Source: an uncultured Candidatus Saccharibacteria bacterium (GTDB lineage Bacteria; Patescibacteriota; Saccharimonadia; Saccharimonadales; Saccharimonadaceae). Taken from it: a DNA stretch of 61,921 nt. The DNA is taken from the NCBI GenBank assembly GCA_948623715.1, contig CAPHDI010000004.1, forward strand, positions 1 through 61,921, written 5' to 3'. The position numbers and the translations under genes were made by a program. Within the stretch, counting starts at the first letter, position 1. Each line of letters begins with the position of its first letter. Positions 42,445-51,045 of the stretch are shown piece after piece. Below the pieces are notes generated by a model, which was not told the DNA's origin, did no database searches, and saw nothing but the letters and a program-made list of their open reading frames with translations.

Positions 42445-42645
42445 ATGAGAAAAGTCGTGTATCATGAGCAAGTTTTGAAGAAATGCTGGGTTGGGGAACA
42501 GCAGAAGGTTTGTTATGGTACGCGCGAGGAAGCAGAAGTGGCGGCGTTAGTCGCGCAATACGATCACGGAGCGCCAGAGCTTAGCGTCTATAAGTGCGAG
42601 TATGGAGATCATTGGCATCTGAGTTCACGACCGACGAAGCAATAG
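42445..42645 (+). CDS. Small protein with Cys/His C-terminus, 66 aa
   Basis: The -10 TAAAAT, with TATGG before it, lies 6 nt before the ATG at 42445, so the mRNA is predicted leaderless. Cys occurs at CWVG, VCYG and YKCEYG, followed by HWHLS. This YxCxxxxxWHL ending recalls small phage and actinobacterial proteins with a half zinc site, but here only one Cys remains there. The 3' end overlaps the converging surface-protein gene by 37 nt. Function unknown. Confidence 0.6.
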   Translation: MRKVVYHEQVLKKCWVGEQQKVCYGTREEAEVAALVAQYDHGAPELSVYKCEYGDHWHLSSRPTKQ

Positions 42646-43511
42646 CTGCCAGTGTCGGGAGTTTTGAGGACGGCCGTAGGTTCTGGATTTTTTGTTGGCG
42701 ACGAGCTTATGGTTGGTGAGGTTTGCGGCTCGCGAGGATCGATAATAATCGTCTGCGCGGCACCTTTACCGAGCGTTTCGCTGTACGGAATCAAAGTTAC
42801 TTCAACTGCGCCAGCGAGATCGCCTAAAGTAATTTCGCCTTGACCATTATTTACTGTAATAGTACCGGTCGGGAGGCCATTAAGACTAAGTAGAGCATGC
42901 TCAACATTGGAAGTGAAAGTTATCTTCGCAGTCTGCTCGTCGAGTAGAGTAGACTGGAGGTTTGTGATTTGCGGAAGTTGCTGGCGGGATGCGGAAGAGA
43001 CTGTAACTTTTGCCGACATAGTGCTACTGCCGAGTTCATCAGAAACACGGACTTGAATATAATCATCAAAAGTTGAAGCATAGGTTTTAGAAACTTGAGC
43101 TGATCCATCAATAATCTCAAACGTACCGTCGCCGTCGAGATCCCAGTCGTAAGTTAACTTATCTTCGCCAAAGCCATACGACGCACTGGCGTCATAAGTA
43201 AACTTTTCCCCGACGTAGCCAGAATATTCAAGTAGACTAAGTTTCGCGACGGGGCGATTAAAAATCTTCTCGCTGGAAAGCTGAATTTCACTAGAAGAGT
43301 TAAAGGTGCCACCATTTGTAAGACTAGTGAGCTGATCATATTCGGCATGATACTTTGATGGGCCGATAATATAAATGTTGACTGGGTCGATTTCGAGACT
43401 GCGATTCGCAACTTGTTGAATAGTAACCCCATCAATATCAGGCGAATGGAACGGAGCATCGGTAAGGACGACGAGGGGTTTTAGTCGCACCTTCGCGCCA
43501 GCTAAGTCCAT
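42609..43511 (-). pseudogene. C-terminal half of the frameshifted surface protein (VWA end, PKD, sorting-signal remnant)
   Basis: This frame continues the VWA domain of the gene upstream (PLVVLTDAPFHSPDIDGVTI) after a one-base shift at the run AAAACCCC near 43477. A PKD-like domain follows (YDASASYGFGEDKLTYDWDL, then DGDGTFEI), a second beta domain, a Pro/Ser/Thr stalk and TPDTG. The membrane helix and basic tail expected after a sorting motif are missing; it ends SYCFVGRELRCQ. The annotated start is only the first ATG in this frame. It could be a sequencing error, a true frameshift or programmed shifting. Confidence 0.75.
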
Positions 43512-44859
43512 TCATGGCAGTTAGGGCGCCAGAAAGAAGCGACTCGGCATTATCACCGCCACCGCTGACCGTAATATTATCAAGCTGTTGGTTAAGCTCA
43601 GATTCAGTACAGGAGAAGTCGCAAGCCTGAGCCGGCTCATAACCATCCTGCAGATCACGATATTCATAAAGTGCGACGCGACCGCCCTCGTCGTAAACTT
43701 GTTCGGCGAGAGATTTCGCTTCTTCGCGATAGCGATTTAATGTACTTGCCATTGAACCAGTAGTATCAAAGAGAAAGACGAGATCATGAAATTTATCGAG
43801 CTGTTCCTTTTCGGCGGGAGTGAGGAGCAGCGCAACGATGAGCTTGTTGCGAATGGTCTTGGCGGCATCTTCATATAAGTTATCAGAAATATATTCAGTA
43901 TGATTACTAATATTGAGACCGGAGCTACACATGATATCTTTTTTATTACACCAAGTGCCGATCTTGCCACTATAGCTCACCGTTTGATAAGGTCGATAGC
44001 TGCCGAGAACACCCTCATAGGCATGGCAATCAGGTACATATTTACGGTAAGGCGAGATATTAACACCGCGACAAGCGTCAGGCGAACGAAACATGGTTGG
44101 GCTAGGCGCGCCTTCAGGAAGATAAAGTTTCGGGTCGCCGAAAGTAGTCACATAAATAATCTTCGAGGCATCAAGCCGAGGTAGAGTACCAGACATAATC
44201 ATGGCGCCCTGCGAGTATCCGCCAAGAACATATTTTGTAGTTGGACAGGCGCGAGAAGATTGGATGAGATAGGCTTTTAGCTCGCCGACGCCTTGCTCAA
44301 CACTGGCACCAAATTTGAAGGAATCACCGCTACTGATAAAGGCGCCAAGAAGAGTGAAAAATTCGCCAACGCCGCCACTGACGGCGGTAGCTGGATACTG
44401 ATAACCGCCATAGCTCTGGCTGCCGAGTTCATAGAAATCGTATTTCAAGTCGAGACCCTGGAGTTGCGCGATAATATTGTCATGCCAAGCCGAATAACTG
44501 ACGTCGCCGAGGTACTCACCTGAGCCACGAGCAAAAATGAATTCGACATCACTGCAATCCGAGCTAAGCGCGGTAGCTGAGACAATAGGAAAAGTATTAC
44601 CTAGAATAAGAGCAACGATCACAGCAAAAACGAAATAGCGTTTCATGAATACGCATTTCCCCGGGTCGCGTCCCTCGAGCCCGTCGTTACGGGTCTCGGG
44701 CGCTATTCCTCGGTCGTAACCTCCGGGATCCCCGGGAAAATGGTATTCATGAAACTTTTTCCATATGTCTTTGATTCTAAATCTTGTTTGCTGCATAAAA
44801 TCTCCGCAGTTAAATTTAATTATGCGTGCAGTATAACAAAATTTTTTCAAAAATAACAA
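43438..44859 (-). CDS. Cutinase-like esterase fused to VWA domain, N-terminal half
   Basis: 473 codons to the frameshift stop. The signal peptide MKRYFVFAVIVALILG begins at the ATG at 44646. About 70 codons precede it; they have their own site (GGAG, 5 nt, ATG at 44859) and are half encoded by palindromic element C. A cutinase-like domain follows: VEFIFARGSGEYLG and YVLGGYSQGAMIMSG with the GYSQG nucleophile. Then the VWA domain starts, VFLFDTTGSMASTLNRYREE with its metal site. Cutinases are secreted serine esterases. Which start is used is open. Confidence 0.75.
   Translation of the reverse strand: MLFLKKFCYTARIIKFNCGDFMQQTRFRIKDIWKKFHEYHFPGDPGGYDRGIAPETRNDGLEGRDPGKCVFMKRYFVFAVIVALILGNTFPIVSATALSSDCSDVEFIFARGSGEYLGDVSYSAWHDNIIAQLQGLDLKYDFYELGSQSYGGYQYPATAVSGGVGEFFTLLGAFISSGDSFKFGASVEQGVGELKAYLIQSSRACPTTKYVLGGYSQGAMIMSGTLPRLDASKIIYVTTFGDPKLYLPEGAPSPTMFRSPDACRGVNISPYRKYVPDCHAYEGVLGSYRPYQTVSYSGKIGTWCNKKDIMCSSGLNISNHTEYISDNLYEDAAKTIRNKLIVALLLTPAEKEQLDKFHDLVFLFDTTGSMASTLNRYREEAKSLAEQVYDEGGRVALYEYRDLQDGYEPAQACDFSCTESELNQQLDNITVSGGGDNAESLLSGALTAMNGLSWREGATKTPRRPYRCSVPFA
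44641..44755 (-). repeat. Palindromic element C at the start of the cutinase-like gene
   Basis: Long arms, about 22 of 25 positions paired, begin TTTCATGAATAC and end GTATTCATGAAA. The core on the minus strand has CCCGGAGGTTACGACCGAGG, CCGTAACGACGGGCT and GACGCGAC, matching element E in leuS. The arm contains the ATG of the signal peptide, so the hairpin could hide that start. Confidence 0.8.
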
Positions 44860-44865
44860 GCACTA
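44825..44865 (-). promoter_or_regulatory. Promoter region of the cutinase-like gene
   Basis: TTGTTA, 18-bp spacer, TATACT, within a stretch like the PemK promoter at 37173-37210. Confidence 0.45.
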
Positions 44866-44873
44866 GCATGATA

Positions 44874-44921
44874 AAAAGTCAAAAAGTAAGTTTTAAGAAA
44901 ACTTAGCAGACTTTTTGGCAA
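44874..44921 (-). terminator. Terminator of ung
   Basis: AAAAAGTC and AAGTTTT pair with AAAACTT and GACTTTTT; the end is T-rich on the minus strand. Confidence 0.6.
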
Positions 44922-44957
44922 GCATAGCAGGATTGTAGATAAGCGGAAGCTATATTT

Positions 44958-45605
44958 TTACCACTTTATTTCTGGTAGGCCTTGCTGGCGGAGGAAATCA
45001 TTGCACTTCTTGAAATGACCATTACCAAAGAAGCCATTGTAAGCAGAAAGTGGCGAAGGGTGGGCGGACTCAAGGACAAGGTGCTTGCTGGCGTCGATGA
45101 GACTTTTCTTACTACGGGCGTCGCGCCCCCATAAGATGAAGACGAGATGCGGACGCTCGGCATTGAGATATCTAACCGCGGCTTCGGTAAAAGTCTCCCA
45201 ACCTTTGCCGCGATGCGAGCCGGCACGATGCGCTTCGACAGTCAAAACGTTGTTGAGGAGGAGAACGCCTTGCTGCTGCCAGGATCTAAGGTTGCCAGTA
45301 GGATTCGCGTGGGCGCCATACTCATCGTCGATCTCCTTATAGATATTAACGAGCGAAGGCGGGATCGGCTGAGAATCTGGCACGGAGAAGGCAAGGCCGT
45401 GAGCGGCACCTGGAGTGTGATAGGGGTCTTGCCCGAGGATAACGACTTTTACCTGGTTAAGATCAGTCGTAAAAGCACGGAAGACCTGCGGCTTGGCCGG
45501 GAAAATTCGTTTCGCCTCGTAGGCTTCATGGAGAAATTTACTGAGTTCTTGAAAATACGGTTTTGCAAACTCGGAATCGAGAAAAGGTTTCCAGCTTTCG
45601 TGCAT
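44958..45605 (-). CDS. ung: Uracil-DNA glycosylase
   Basis: 215 aa, family 1 UDG. Water-activating loop VVILGQDPYHTPGAAHGLAF near 57 with the catalytic Asp, and the DNA-intercalation loop HPSPLSAYNGFFGNGHFKKC near 182. Removes uracil from DNA. It lies 6 nt after the bactofilin-like gene and ends that operon. dut at 53930 would lower uracil incorporation. Confidence 0.97.
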   Translation of the reverse strand: MHESWKPFLDSEFAKPYFQELSKFLHEAYEAKRIFPAKPQVFRAFTTDLNQVKVVILGQDPYHTPGAAHGLAFSVPDSQPIPPSLVNIYKEIDDEYGAHANPTGNLRSWQQQGVLLLNNVLTVEAHRAGSHRGKGWETFTEAAVRYLNAERPHLVFILWGRDARSKKSLIDASKHLVLESAHPSPLSAYNGFFGNGHFKKCNDFLRQQGLPEIKW

Positions 45606-45611
45606 AACAAA

Positions 45612-46838
45612 CTACTTACTTTCTTTGGGGGACTTATTTTTGGCGGACTTCGTTTTAACGACTTTAGCTTTCTGGGTCTTAGTCTTAGCGGATTGAGAGG
45701 AAGCGGTTGTCTCAGTATTAATCTTACTACGAGGATTGACAGACTGGAGAATAAGTCCGAGACCGAGCAATGTCGACGACATCCAGGTCAGAGCACTGAC
45801 GCCGGGAAGAGCACTAAGAGCGACAATGACGACGATGCCGAATAGAGTTTCAATAAAGGCATTGGCATTGAAATTAAAACCTTTCTCGAGAATAAGTTTA
45901 CCGAGCCAAAGGCCGCTAAAGCCTTGTGAGAGGTAGACCATGATGGAATAAAGAGCGATGAGAATGATACCGACTGGCGCACCGATGAAGGACATTAACA
46001 GGAAGATGGAGATAATTGGGATGAAAACCAGGACGCAAAGCCCGATGACGAGGTTTTTACCGAATTGAGCAACGCTGAGCTGATTTTCGACGTGCTGCTT
46101 AACGCCAGGAAATAGGGCGATGGAGAGCACCATAGCAAGGAACAGGCTAGCGATACTAATGAGTTTACCAACAAGGATCTCGGTAGTGGTCGGCTCGACA
46201 TCAATATTCTCGTATTTTTCGAGTTCGCTATAGGTGACGTTGCCCCAGCCAGTAATGTCAGCGTCACTATTGACGATAAGCTTACCAGCAATCTCAACGC
46301 TTCCATCAAAGACAACGGAAGCAACATTGAGATTGACGTCGCCGGCAATTTTTACGTTATGAAATGCAACTTGATTCGCGCCGGCAGCAAAATCATGCGG
46401 CAGATCAATATCGCGAACATTAATCTGATTACCGGCGGCGAAAACATCACGTCCAACTTTCCCTGGCGCGGAAATCGTAATAATATTACCAGCAACGAAA
46501 AGATCTTTTGCGGTCTCCGAGTTATAGGTGACGGAGTTGCCAGCGATGAAGGCGTAGTCCGACTTGCCCTTGAGGGAGACTTGGTTTCCAAAAGAAAAGA
46601 GGAGGCCATTAGTATCAGCTTTGCCGAATACGTTATTGCCAAAAAAGAATAAGTTTCGCCCCATGCGGAAAGTTGCGGAGTCGTCATCCTCGGCAATAGC
46701 AAAAGTCCCGGAATCGGACGGCAATATAATCGACGAGGCATTATCGCTGAGCGACGACTCAGTCGCAGAAACTGGGGCGACAAGACTGCCGCCTAGCAGC
46801 GCAGCAGCAAGTGCGGCGAAGATAATTTTAATTTTCAT
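45612..46838 (-). CDS. Bactofilin-like beta-helix protein with membrane domain
   Basis: 408 aa. Signal peptide (LAAALLGGSLVAPVSA), then about 170 residues of short repeats typical of polymer-forming beta-helix proteins (LLFSFGNQVSLKG, AFIAGNSVTYN, LFVAGNIITISAPG, VFAAGNQINV). After about 215 come four or five membrane helices and a Lys-rich tail (KTKTQKAKVVKTKSAKNKSP). The helix repeats would lie outside. Such fusions occur in uncharacterised membrane proteins. Overlaps the upstream gene by 11 nt. Confidence 0.7.
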   Translation of the reverse strand: MKIKIIFAALAAALLGGSLVAPVSATESSLSDNASSIILPSDSGTFAIAEDDDSATFRMGRNLFFFGNNVFGKADTNGLLFSFGNQVSLKGKSDYAFIAGNSVTYNSETAKDLFVAGNIITISAPGKVGRDVFAAGNQINVRDIDLPHDFAAGANQVAFHNVKIAGDVNLNVASVVFDGSVEIAGKLIVNSDADITGWGNVTYSELEKYENIDVEPTTTEILVGKLISIASLFLAMVLSIALFPGVKQHVENQLSVAQFGKNLVIGLCVLVFIPIISIFLLMSFIGAPVGIILIALYSIMVYLSQGFSGLWLGKLILEKGFNFNANAFIETLFGIVVIVALSALPGVSALTWMSSTLLGLGLILQSVNPRSKINTETTASSQSAKTKTQKAKVVKTKSAKNKSPKESK

Positions 46839-48012
46839 GACGTTCTTTCTCCTCCTCTAGAGACATTAAATATTGTTTGCGAAAAGTATAGTTTTTATAA
46901 ATATAGACACCGAGTACGGCGACAATAATCAGAATGGCAGCATAGATGAAAGTGTCGACAGTAAAGTTTAATACCGTGCCGAAAAGTAGGCCGAGTATGC
47001 TCGTCGCAACTAATACGCCGAGCAAAATCGCAACATCACGTAAGCCGTGAATAATACGTTCCTGACTGGCACGAGCGAGTAAACGCTGAGCGGTCTTCGC
47101 GTAATCACGCGTAGTGCGCCAGAGTGATTGCATATACTCAAGCGTACCAAAGAGTGCGGAGTAGCGGTAACCGGAAATAGCGAGAAACTCGATAATTTCG
47201 GCATCGTCACGGACACCAGCTTCGCGGATCTTAACATAAGTCGCCATCTGCTCAAGACGCCCCTTGATAAGTAAGGCAGTCTTCTCGTAGCGTTCGAGCT
47301 TCGTTGTGTCTTCAAGGATCTCAACTTCGCTAGTAAGAGCTTGTTTCTTGATTGCGTCAATCTTGCTCCAGATTGAACGATGGAGGTTCAGATAGCGATG
47401 AAGCTGCCCCTTAAACTCGCGGATGAAAATCTGCTCTTCAATATAGCGTTCGATAGTTTCAAGTGGAGCTTTCTTATCATTGATGAAATAATATTTGTCG
47501 CCGCGAAGTACGTCGTAATTCTTGCCGTCGAATTCGAAGTATTTCTGACGTTCAGTTTGCGCCAATAAGTCAGAAAGTTCTTTCTGTGAGGCATTATCGC
47601 AAACGATGAAATATGGGTAGATGTTTTCGACGCGAGAAAGTTCTTTAAAAACTGGCGCGCCAGTACTGAATAAGTAGTTAATTGTCGGCGAAAGACATTC
47701 ATTATAATATGTATGCAGATGCTCGACACCATTCAACATAGTATCTTCACTAACTTTGTCGCTACTGATGACAATGAGTCCGTCCTCGAAAAGCTTCACA
47801 CGAATTTGATCTTCGGTCGAAAAGGCGACGAATTCTTCATTGGCGACGCCGTACTCGATACTATCGATACGAAGTTTGTCATGCAGGTCGGTTAACTTAT
47901 TCTGGTCAAAACCAAGTTGCGACGTTCCATCGCGCAAGAAATCGTATATTTCTGAAAGTTGTAGCATCGTGCGTTGGAACCAGCCGCCGATATAAATACT
48001 TTTAATCTTCAC
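46828..48012 (-). CDS. Membrane protein with long cytoplasmic domain
   Basis: 394 aa, GTG start with AGGGAGG upstream. Residues 1-315 are soluble, with beta strands first and then long charged helices (YIEEQIFIREFKGQLHRYLN) that may be coiled coil. Two membrane helices at about 325-375 and a charged tail end it. This plan, and its operon with a membrane beta-helix protein, resembles CorA-like or other sensory membrane proteins, but no family is certain. Confidence 0.6.
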   Translation of the reverse strand: MKIKSIYIGGWFQRTMLQLSEIYDFLRDGTSQLGFDQNKLTDLHDKLRIDSIEYGVANEEFVAFSTEDQIRVKLFEDGLIVISSDKVSEDTMLNGVEHLHTYYNECLSPTINYLFSTGAPVFKELSRVENIYPYFIVCDNASQKELSDLLAQTERQKYFEFDGKNYDVLRGDKYYFINDKKAPLETIERYIEEQIFIREFKGQLHRYLNLHRSIWSKIDAIKKQALTSEVEILEDTTKLERYEKTALLIKGRLEQMATYVKIREAGVRDDAEIIEFLAISGYRYSALFGTLEYMQSLWRTTRDYAKTAQRLLARASQERIIHGLRDVAILLGVLVATSILGLLFGTVLNFTVDTFIYAAILIIVAVLGVYIYKNYTFRKQYLMSLEEEKERHEN

Positions 48013-48111
48013 TTTGCCTCCCTGCTCCGCGAATTATTACCTCACTATTACTACCATGATAGCATACTTTGGAAGTTTTCGAGAAGATTCATCGCTTAAA
48101 CGTCGGGTCCA

Positions 48112-48333
48112 TTACGATATAACTTCGAGAAGTTTTTTGCGGCCACGGGCGCCGGACTTAATTATAATACAACTTTTCGCGACGCGGAAATGTTTGGAAA
48201 GAATTTTAATGAGCGCGGTATTGGCTTCGCCCTCAATCGGCTTTTCACGCAGATAAACTGTCAACTTATTGCCGTTTGCTACAACGAGTGGGCCTTTCTT
48301 TGAGTTCGGTTTGACGGTAACTTCATAGATCAT
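48112..48333 (-). CDS. DUF167 (YggU) protein
   Basis: 73 aa with the family core LTVYLREKPIEGEANTALIK, then ILSKHF and KSGARGRKKLLEV. Function of the family is unknown. The -10 TATAAT is exactly 6 nt before the ATG with no ribosome site: predicted leaderless. Confidence 0.88.
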   Translation of the reverse strand: MIYEVTVKPNSKKGPLVVANGNKLTVYLREKPIEGEANTALIKILSKHFRVAKSCIIIKSGARGRKKLLEVIS

Positions 48334-48366
48334 AAATATATTATATATTAAGTTTGTTGCAAAAGT

Positions 48367-49065
48367 TTAATCGCTAAGAATCCATTTGATAATTTGCTCT
48401 TTGAGATAAAAATACTCAGCCTGCTCAAACGGCATATTCGCAATACAATATTCTTGATTTGCGATATGACTACAGAAAATACATTCATGCAAGTCGTTGC
48501 AATCTTGAATAAAAAGCGAGTTACTAATTTTGCCGGAGCAGATAACATTGTAAGAATTTGTGCAGGCGTTAGAATCGTCAACGCGAATACAGAAGTTGGC
48601 ATTATTGCTGCGCTGGCAAGCGAGAGCATATTCACTACGATAAGTACCATCACAGTAAATAATATTTTTACATTCACCACAATTAGTTGAGTTATAAACG
48701 TTGACCGACTCGTAAATCGGGTCGCTGGCAGTAACATTCTCACTATTATAAACACGTTCGGTCGTTGTGTAATTTATTTCGGCCCACAGATCGAGCAGTT
48801 CTTTGAGATTCTTCACATCCTGTTTCGGACGGAGCCAACTTTCCTTTTGCTCGTGTTTATGAGTGTTGGCTTCGGTCATATATTTCTCGGCATTCGGCAG
48901 AGCGGTATAAGTTAGCTCGCCGGTGTCGGTATCATGAACTTCGGTAGGTAAAATAATATCAAAAGCAAACCTCTGTTTGACTTTTTCTAAATCATATGGA
49001 TTAGATTGATTGAAGACGGCCTGGAAAATCTTGTCGAGGACGGCGAGGGTTTGAGCTTGGCGCAT
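48367..49065 (-). CDS. Cys-rich protein coupled to the ATPase gene
   Basis: 232 aa. The start codon overlaps the stop of the ATPase gene by one base (TAATG), so the two are translationally coupled. Residues about 125-215 carry ten or more Cys in pairs (NCGECKNIIYC, DCNDLHECIFCSHIANQEYC) in a repetitive pattern that could bind several metals. The N-terminal part is helical and charged. No family known to me. Confidence 0.65.
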   Translation of the reverse strand: MRQAQTLAVLDKIFQAVFNQSNPYDLEKVKQRFAFDIILPTEVHDTDTGELTYTALPNAEKYMTEANTHKHEQKESWLRPKQDVKNLKELLDLWAEINYTTTERVYNSENVTASDPIYESVNVYNSTNCGECKNIIYCDGTYRSEYALACQRSNNANFCIRVDDSNACTNSYNVICSGKISNSLFIQDCNDLHECIFCSHIANQEYCIANMPFEQAEYFYLKEQIIKWILSD

Positions 49066-51041
49066 TATGAGTTTTTCTCCTTTTTACGGCTGGTAGAATA
49101 ATTATTTTTAATATTATCGAAACTTATATCGGCATTTACTTCAAAATTAAAGGCTTTTGGAGGGCTTTGTTCTTGAATAAAAATTTGTTTATTTTTTAAT
49201 ATAGGTTTTGCAGTGGTTTTTGAGGACGTTTCTGGTGATAAAAATTTTTGTAAATTAGAAAAATCGAAAGGTTGCGTTAATAAATCGTCTTTTGCAATAA
49301 TATTATTTGCGAGTTTTGGAGAATTTTCGATTATGGCGGGAGCAGAAAAGTCGGAAGTACGAGCTTTGAAAATCGGAAGCAGTTCATCATCAACGCTGAC
49401 CTGGACAAGACATTCGCGAGACTTGAGACCGGTCAAAAGTTTCAGGCCAGCTTCGCGATCGTCGCTATTCTCAACTTTTATACTGAGATGCTGCGTAAGA
49501 ATCTCGGCATCGCTACGTGAAGTGCGGAAAAGATAGTAGTTAGAAACATTGGCAAAAACTGCGGCACGGAGATCAGGACTAATCTGGTCAAAGTATTGAC
49601 CAGCAAGAATGATTGAAGCGTGATATTTGCGCAGCTCAGAAAGAAAACGAGCGATGATTGGATTCTCGACGACGGAAACTTCATCAATGATAATAATAAG
49701 ATGTTCGGAATGATCCTGCTCGGCGAAAAGAAAAAGTTGCTGCATGAGGAGACCGGCAATCGTCTGGACGACCTTATCGCCAAGGCGAAGACGATTAAGA
49801 GAAAAAATGTTGAGAAAGTTATTTTGAATTTTTTCCGCGATGGGCGTAAGTGTGGCGTCGGTGCTAAAGACGGGCATCATTTGCATTTCGTCGATGAAGG
49901 CGACGATCGGAGCGATGGCGTCATTGTAATTTTGCGATTTTAGTTCATTAAAATCCGTCAAGAAGAAATGGGCGACGCTTGGCGGCACAACAGATTGGTA
50001 TTGAGCGAGAAGTTCGTTACGATATTCTAGATCTAGTAACAATTTGCGTAGAGTTAGAAAAGAAAATTGCCTGGCGGTAATTAGTAGATAGGATGCGTAA
50101 CGTAGGACTCGTTCGAGGCGACCATTATAGCTATCGTTCATTAAACTTCGAAAGAGGGTCAGCATAAGTTCGACGCCGGCATGGATATCTTCGGCGCGAC
50201 ACTGAAAAAGATCAACGCTGCGAGCAAGATCCTGAAAGTTAACAACAGACCGCGAAGAGATTTGCGTACAATCACGATAAAGGGTATCATGCGGATCGAT
50301 AACGATAATTTTATAATCATGCGGATTAGCTCGATGAATCTTATCGATCAGTGAGGCGAGAAAGCGAGATTTGCCGGAGCCGCTCCCGCCAATGACGAGC
50401 GAGTGTTTCTGAAAATCGAATTGGTCATGATGAAGATATTCGACACGATCAAGGTAGGGGAAGGGGTCGATTTCGAGGAGAGAGTGACTGGAGCGATCGG
50501 AAAGTATCTTGGTAACTTTTTCGAGTTTGAGATATTTAGGAAACTTTTTGTAAAGGAAAGCTTTCGCGAGATCAAAGTTGATACCGAGAAAGGTACTCGG
50601 GGAAGATAATAAGAGCCGCTCGGCAAAGAGCTGTCCGTTACTCCGTAAATATACTTCAGTGTGGCTAGAAATAAATTGTTTGACATTGCGGAAAGTCAAA
50701 ACAGCGAAATCGAGCCGAGATGAATGTTTATGAAAATCTTGGAGGATGCTAATAAAATTATCAGGCCACTTATTCGTATAGAGGCCGTGAGATTTATAAG
50801 GGCTTGGGTCAGGAAGCTTATTATTAGTACAAGGCTTCAGCAAGAAAGCTGCGAGGTTAAGGCTGAGAGGAAGAGGCTTGGGGCTGGCGAGATAATAGTG
50901 CAGGATGTTTTGCTCACGCGATATAGTAACTTCCCAGTGCGAGAAACTGCCGAGGAAATCAGCAAGTCGCAAAAGGAATTCGTCCCATTCGGGCTTGCTA
51001 ATGTTGCCGTGCTTGAGAAATATTTCATAGGTATATTTCAT
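49065..51041 (-). CDS. HerA/VirD4-type ATPase
   Basis: 658 aa. Walker A SLVIGGSGSGKSRFLASLID near 218 and Walker B EHLIIIIDEVSVVE near 445, with IVIDPHDTLY near 250, place it in the HerA/VirD4/TraD group of ring ATPases that pump DNA or protein. The N-terminal 200 residues have no membrane helix, unlike VirD4. The tail is Lys/Ser-rich. Such ATPases accompany T4SS-like systems; the VirB2-like pilin at 16647 could belong to the same system. It starts 4 nt after the kinase gene stop. Confidence 0.8.
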   Translation of the reverse strand: MKYTYEIFLKHGNISKPEWDEFLLRLADFLGSFSHWEVTISREQNILHYYLASPKPLPLSLNLAAFLLKPCTNNKLPDPSPYKSHGLYTNKWPDNFISILQDFHKHSSRLDFAVLTFRNVKQFISSHTEVYLRSNGQLFAERLLLSSPSTFLGINFDLAKAFLYKKFPKYLKLEKVTKILSDRSSHSLLEIDPFPYLDRVEYLHHDQFDFQKHSLVIGGSGSGKSRFLASLIDKIHRANPHDYKIIVIDPHDTLYRDCTQISSRSVVNFQDLARSVDLFQCRAEDIHAGVELMLTLFRSLMNDSYNGRLERVLRYASYLLITARQFSFLTLRKLLLDLEYRNELLAQYQSVVPPSVAHFFLTDFNELKSQNYNDAIAPIVAFIDEMQMMPVFSTDATLTPIAEKIQNNFLNIFSLNRLRLGDKVVQTIAGLLMQQLFLFAEQDHSEHLIIIIDEVSVVENPIIARFLSELRKYHASIILAGQYFDQISPDLRAAVFANVSNYYLFRTSRSDAEILTQHLSIKVENSDDREAGLKLLTGLKSRECLVQVSVDDELLPIFKARTSDFSAPAIIENSPKLANNIIAKDDLLTQPFDFSNLQKFLSPETSSKTTAKPILKNKQIFIQEQSPPKAFNFEVNADISFDNIKNNYSTSRKKEKNS

Positions 51042-51045
51042 AAAA

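Noticed and set aside
43511..44859. Programmed frameshifting in the cutinase-VWA gene
   Set aside because: The needed shift is +1 and the site (ACT AAA ACC CCT) is not a known slippery heptamer; a base insertion is simpler.
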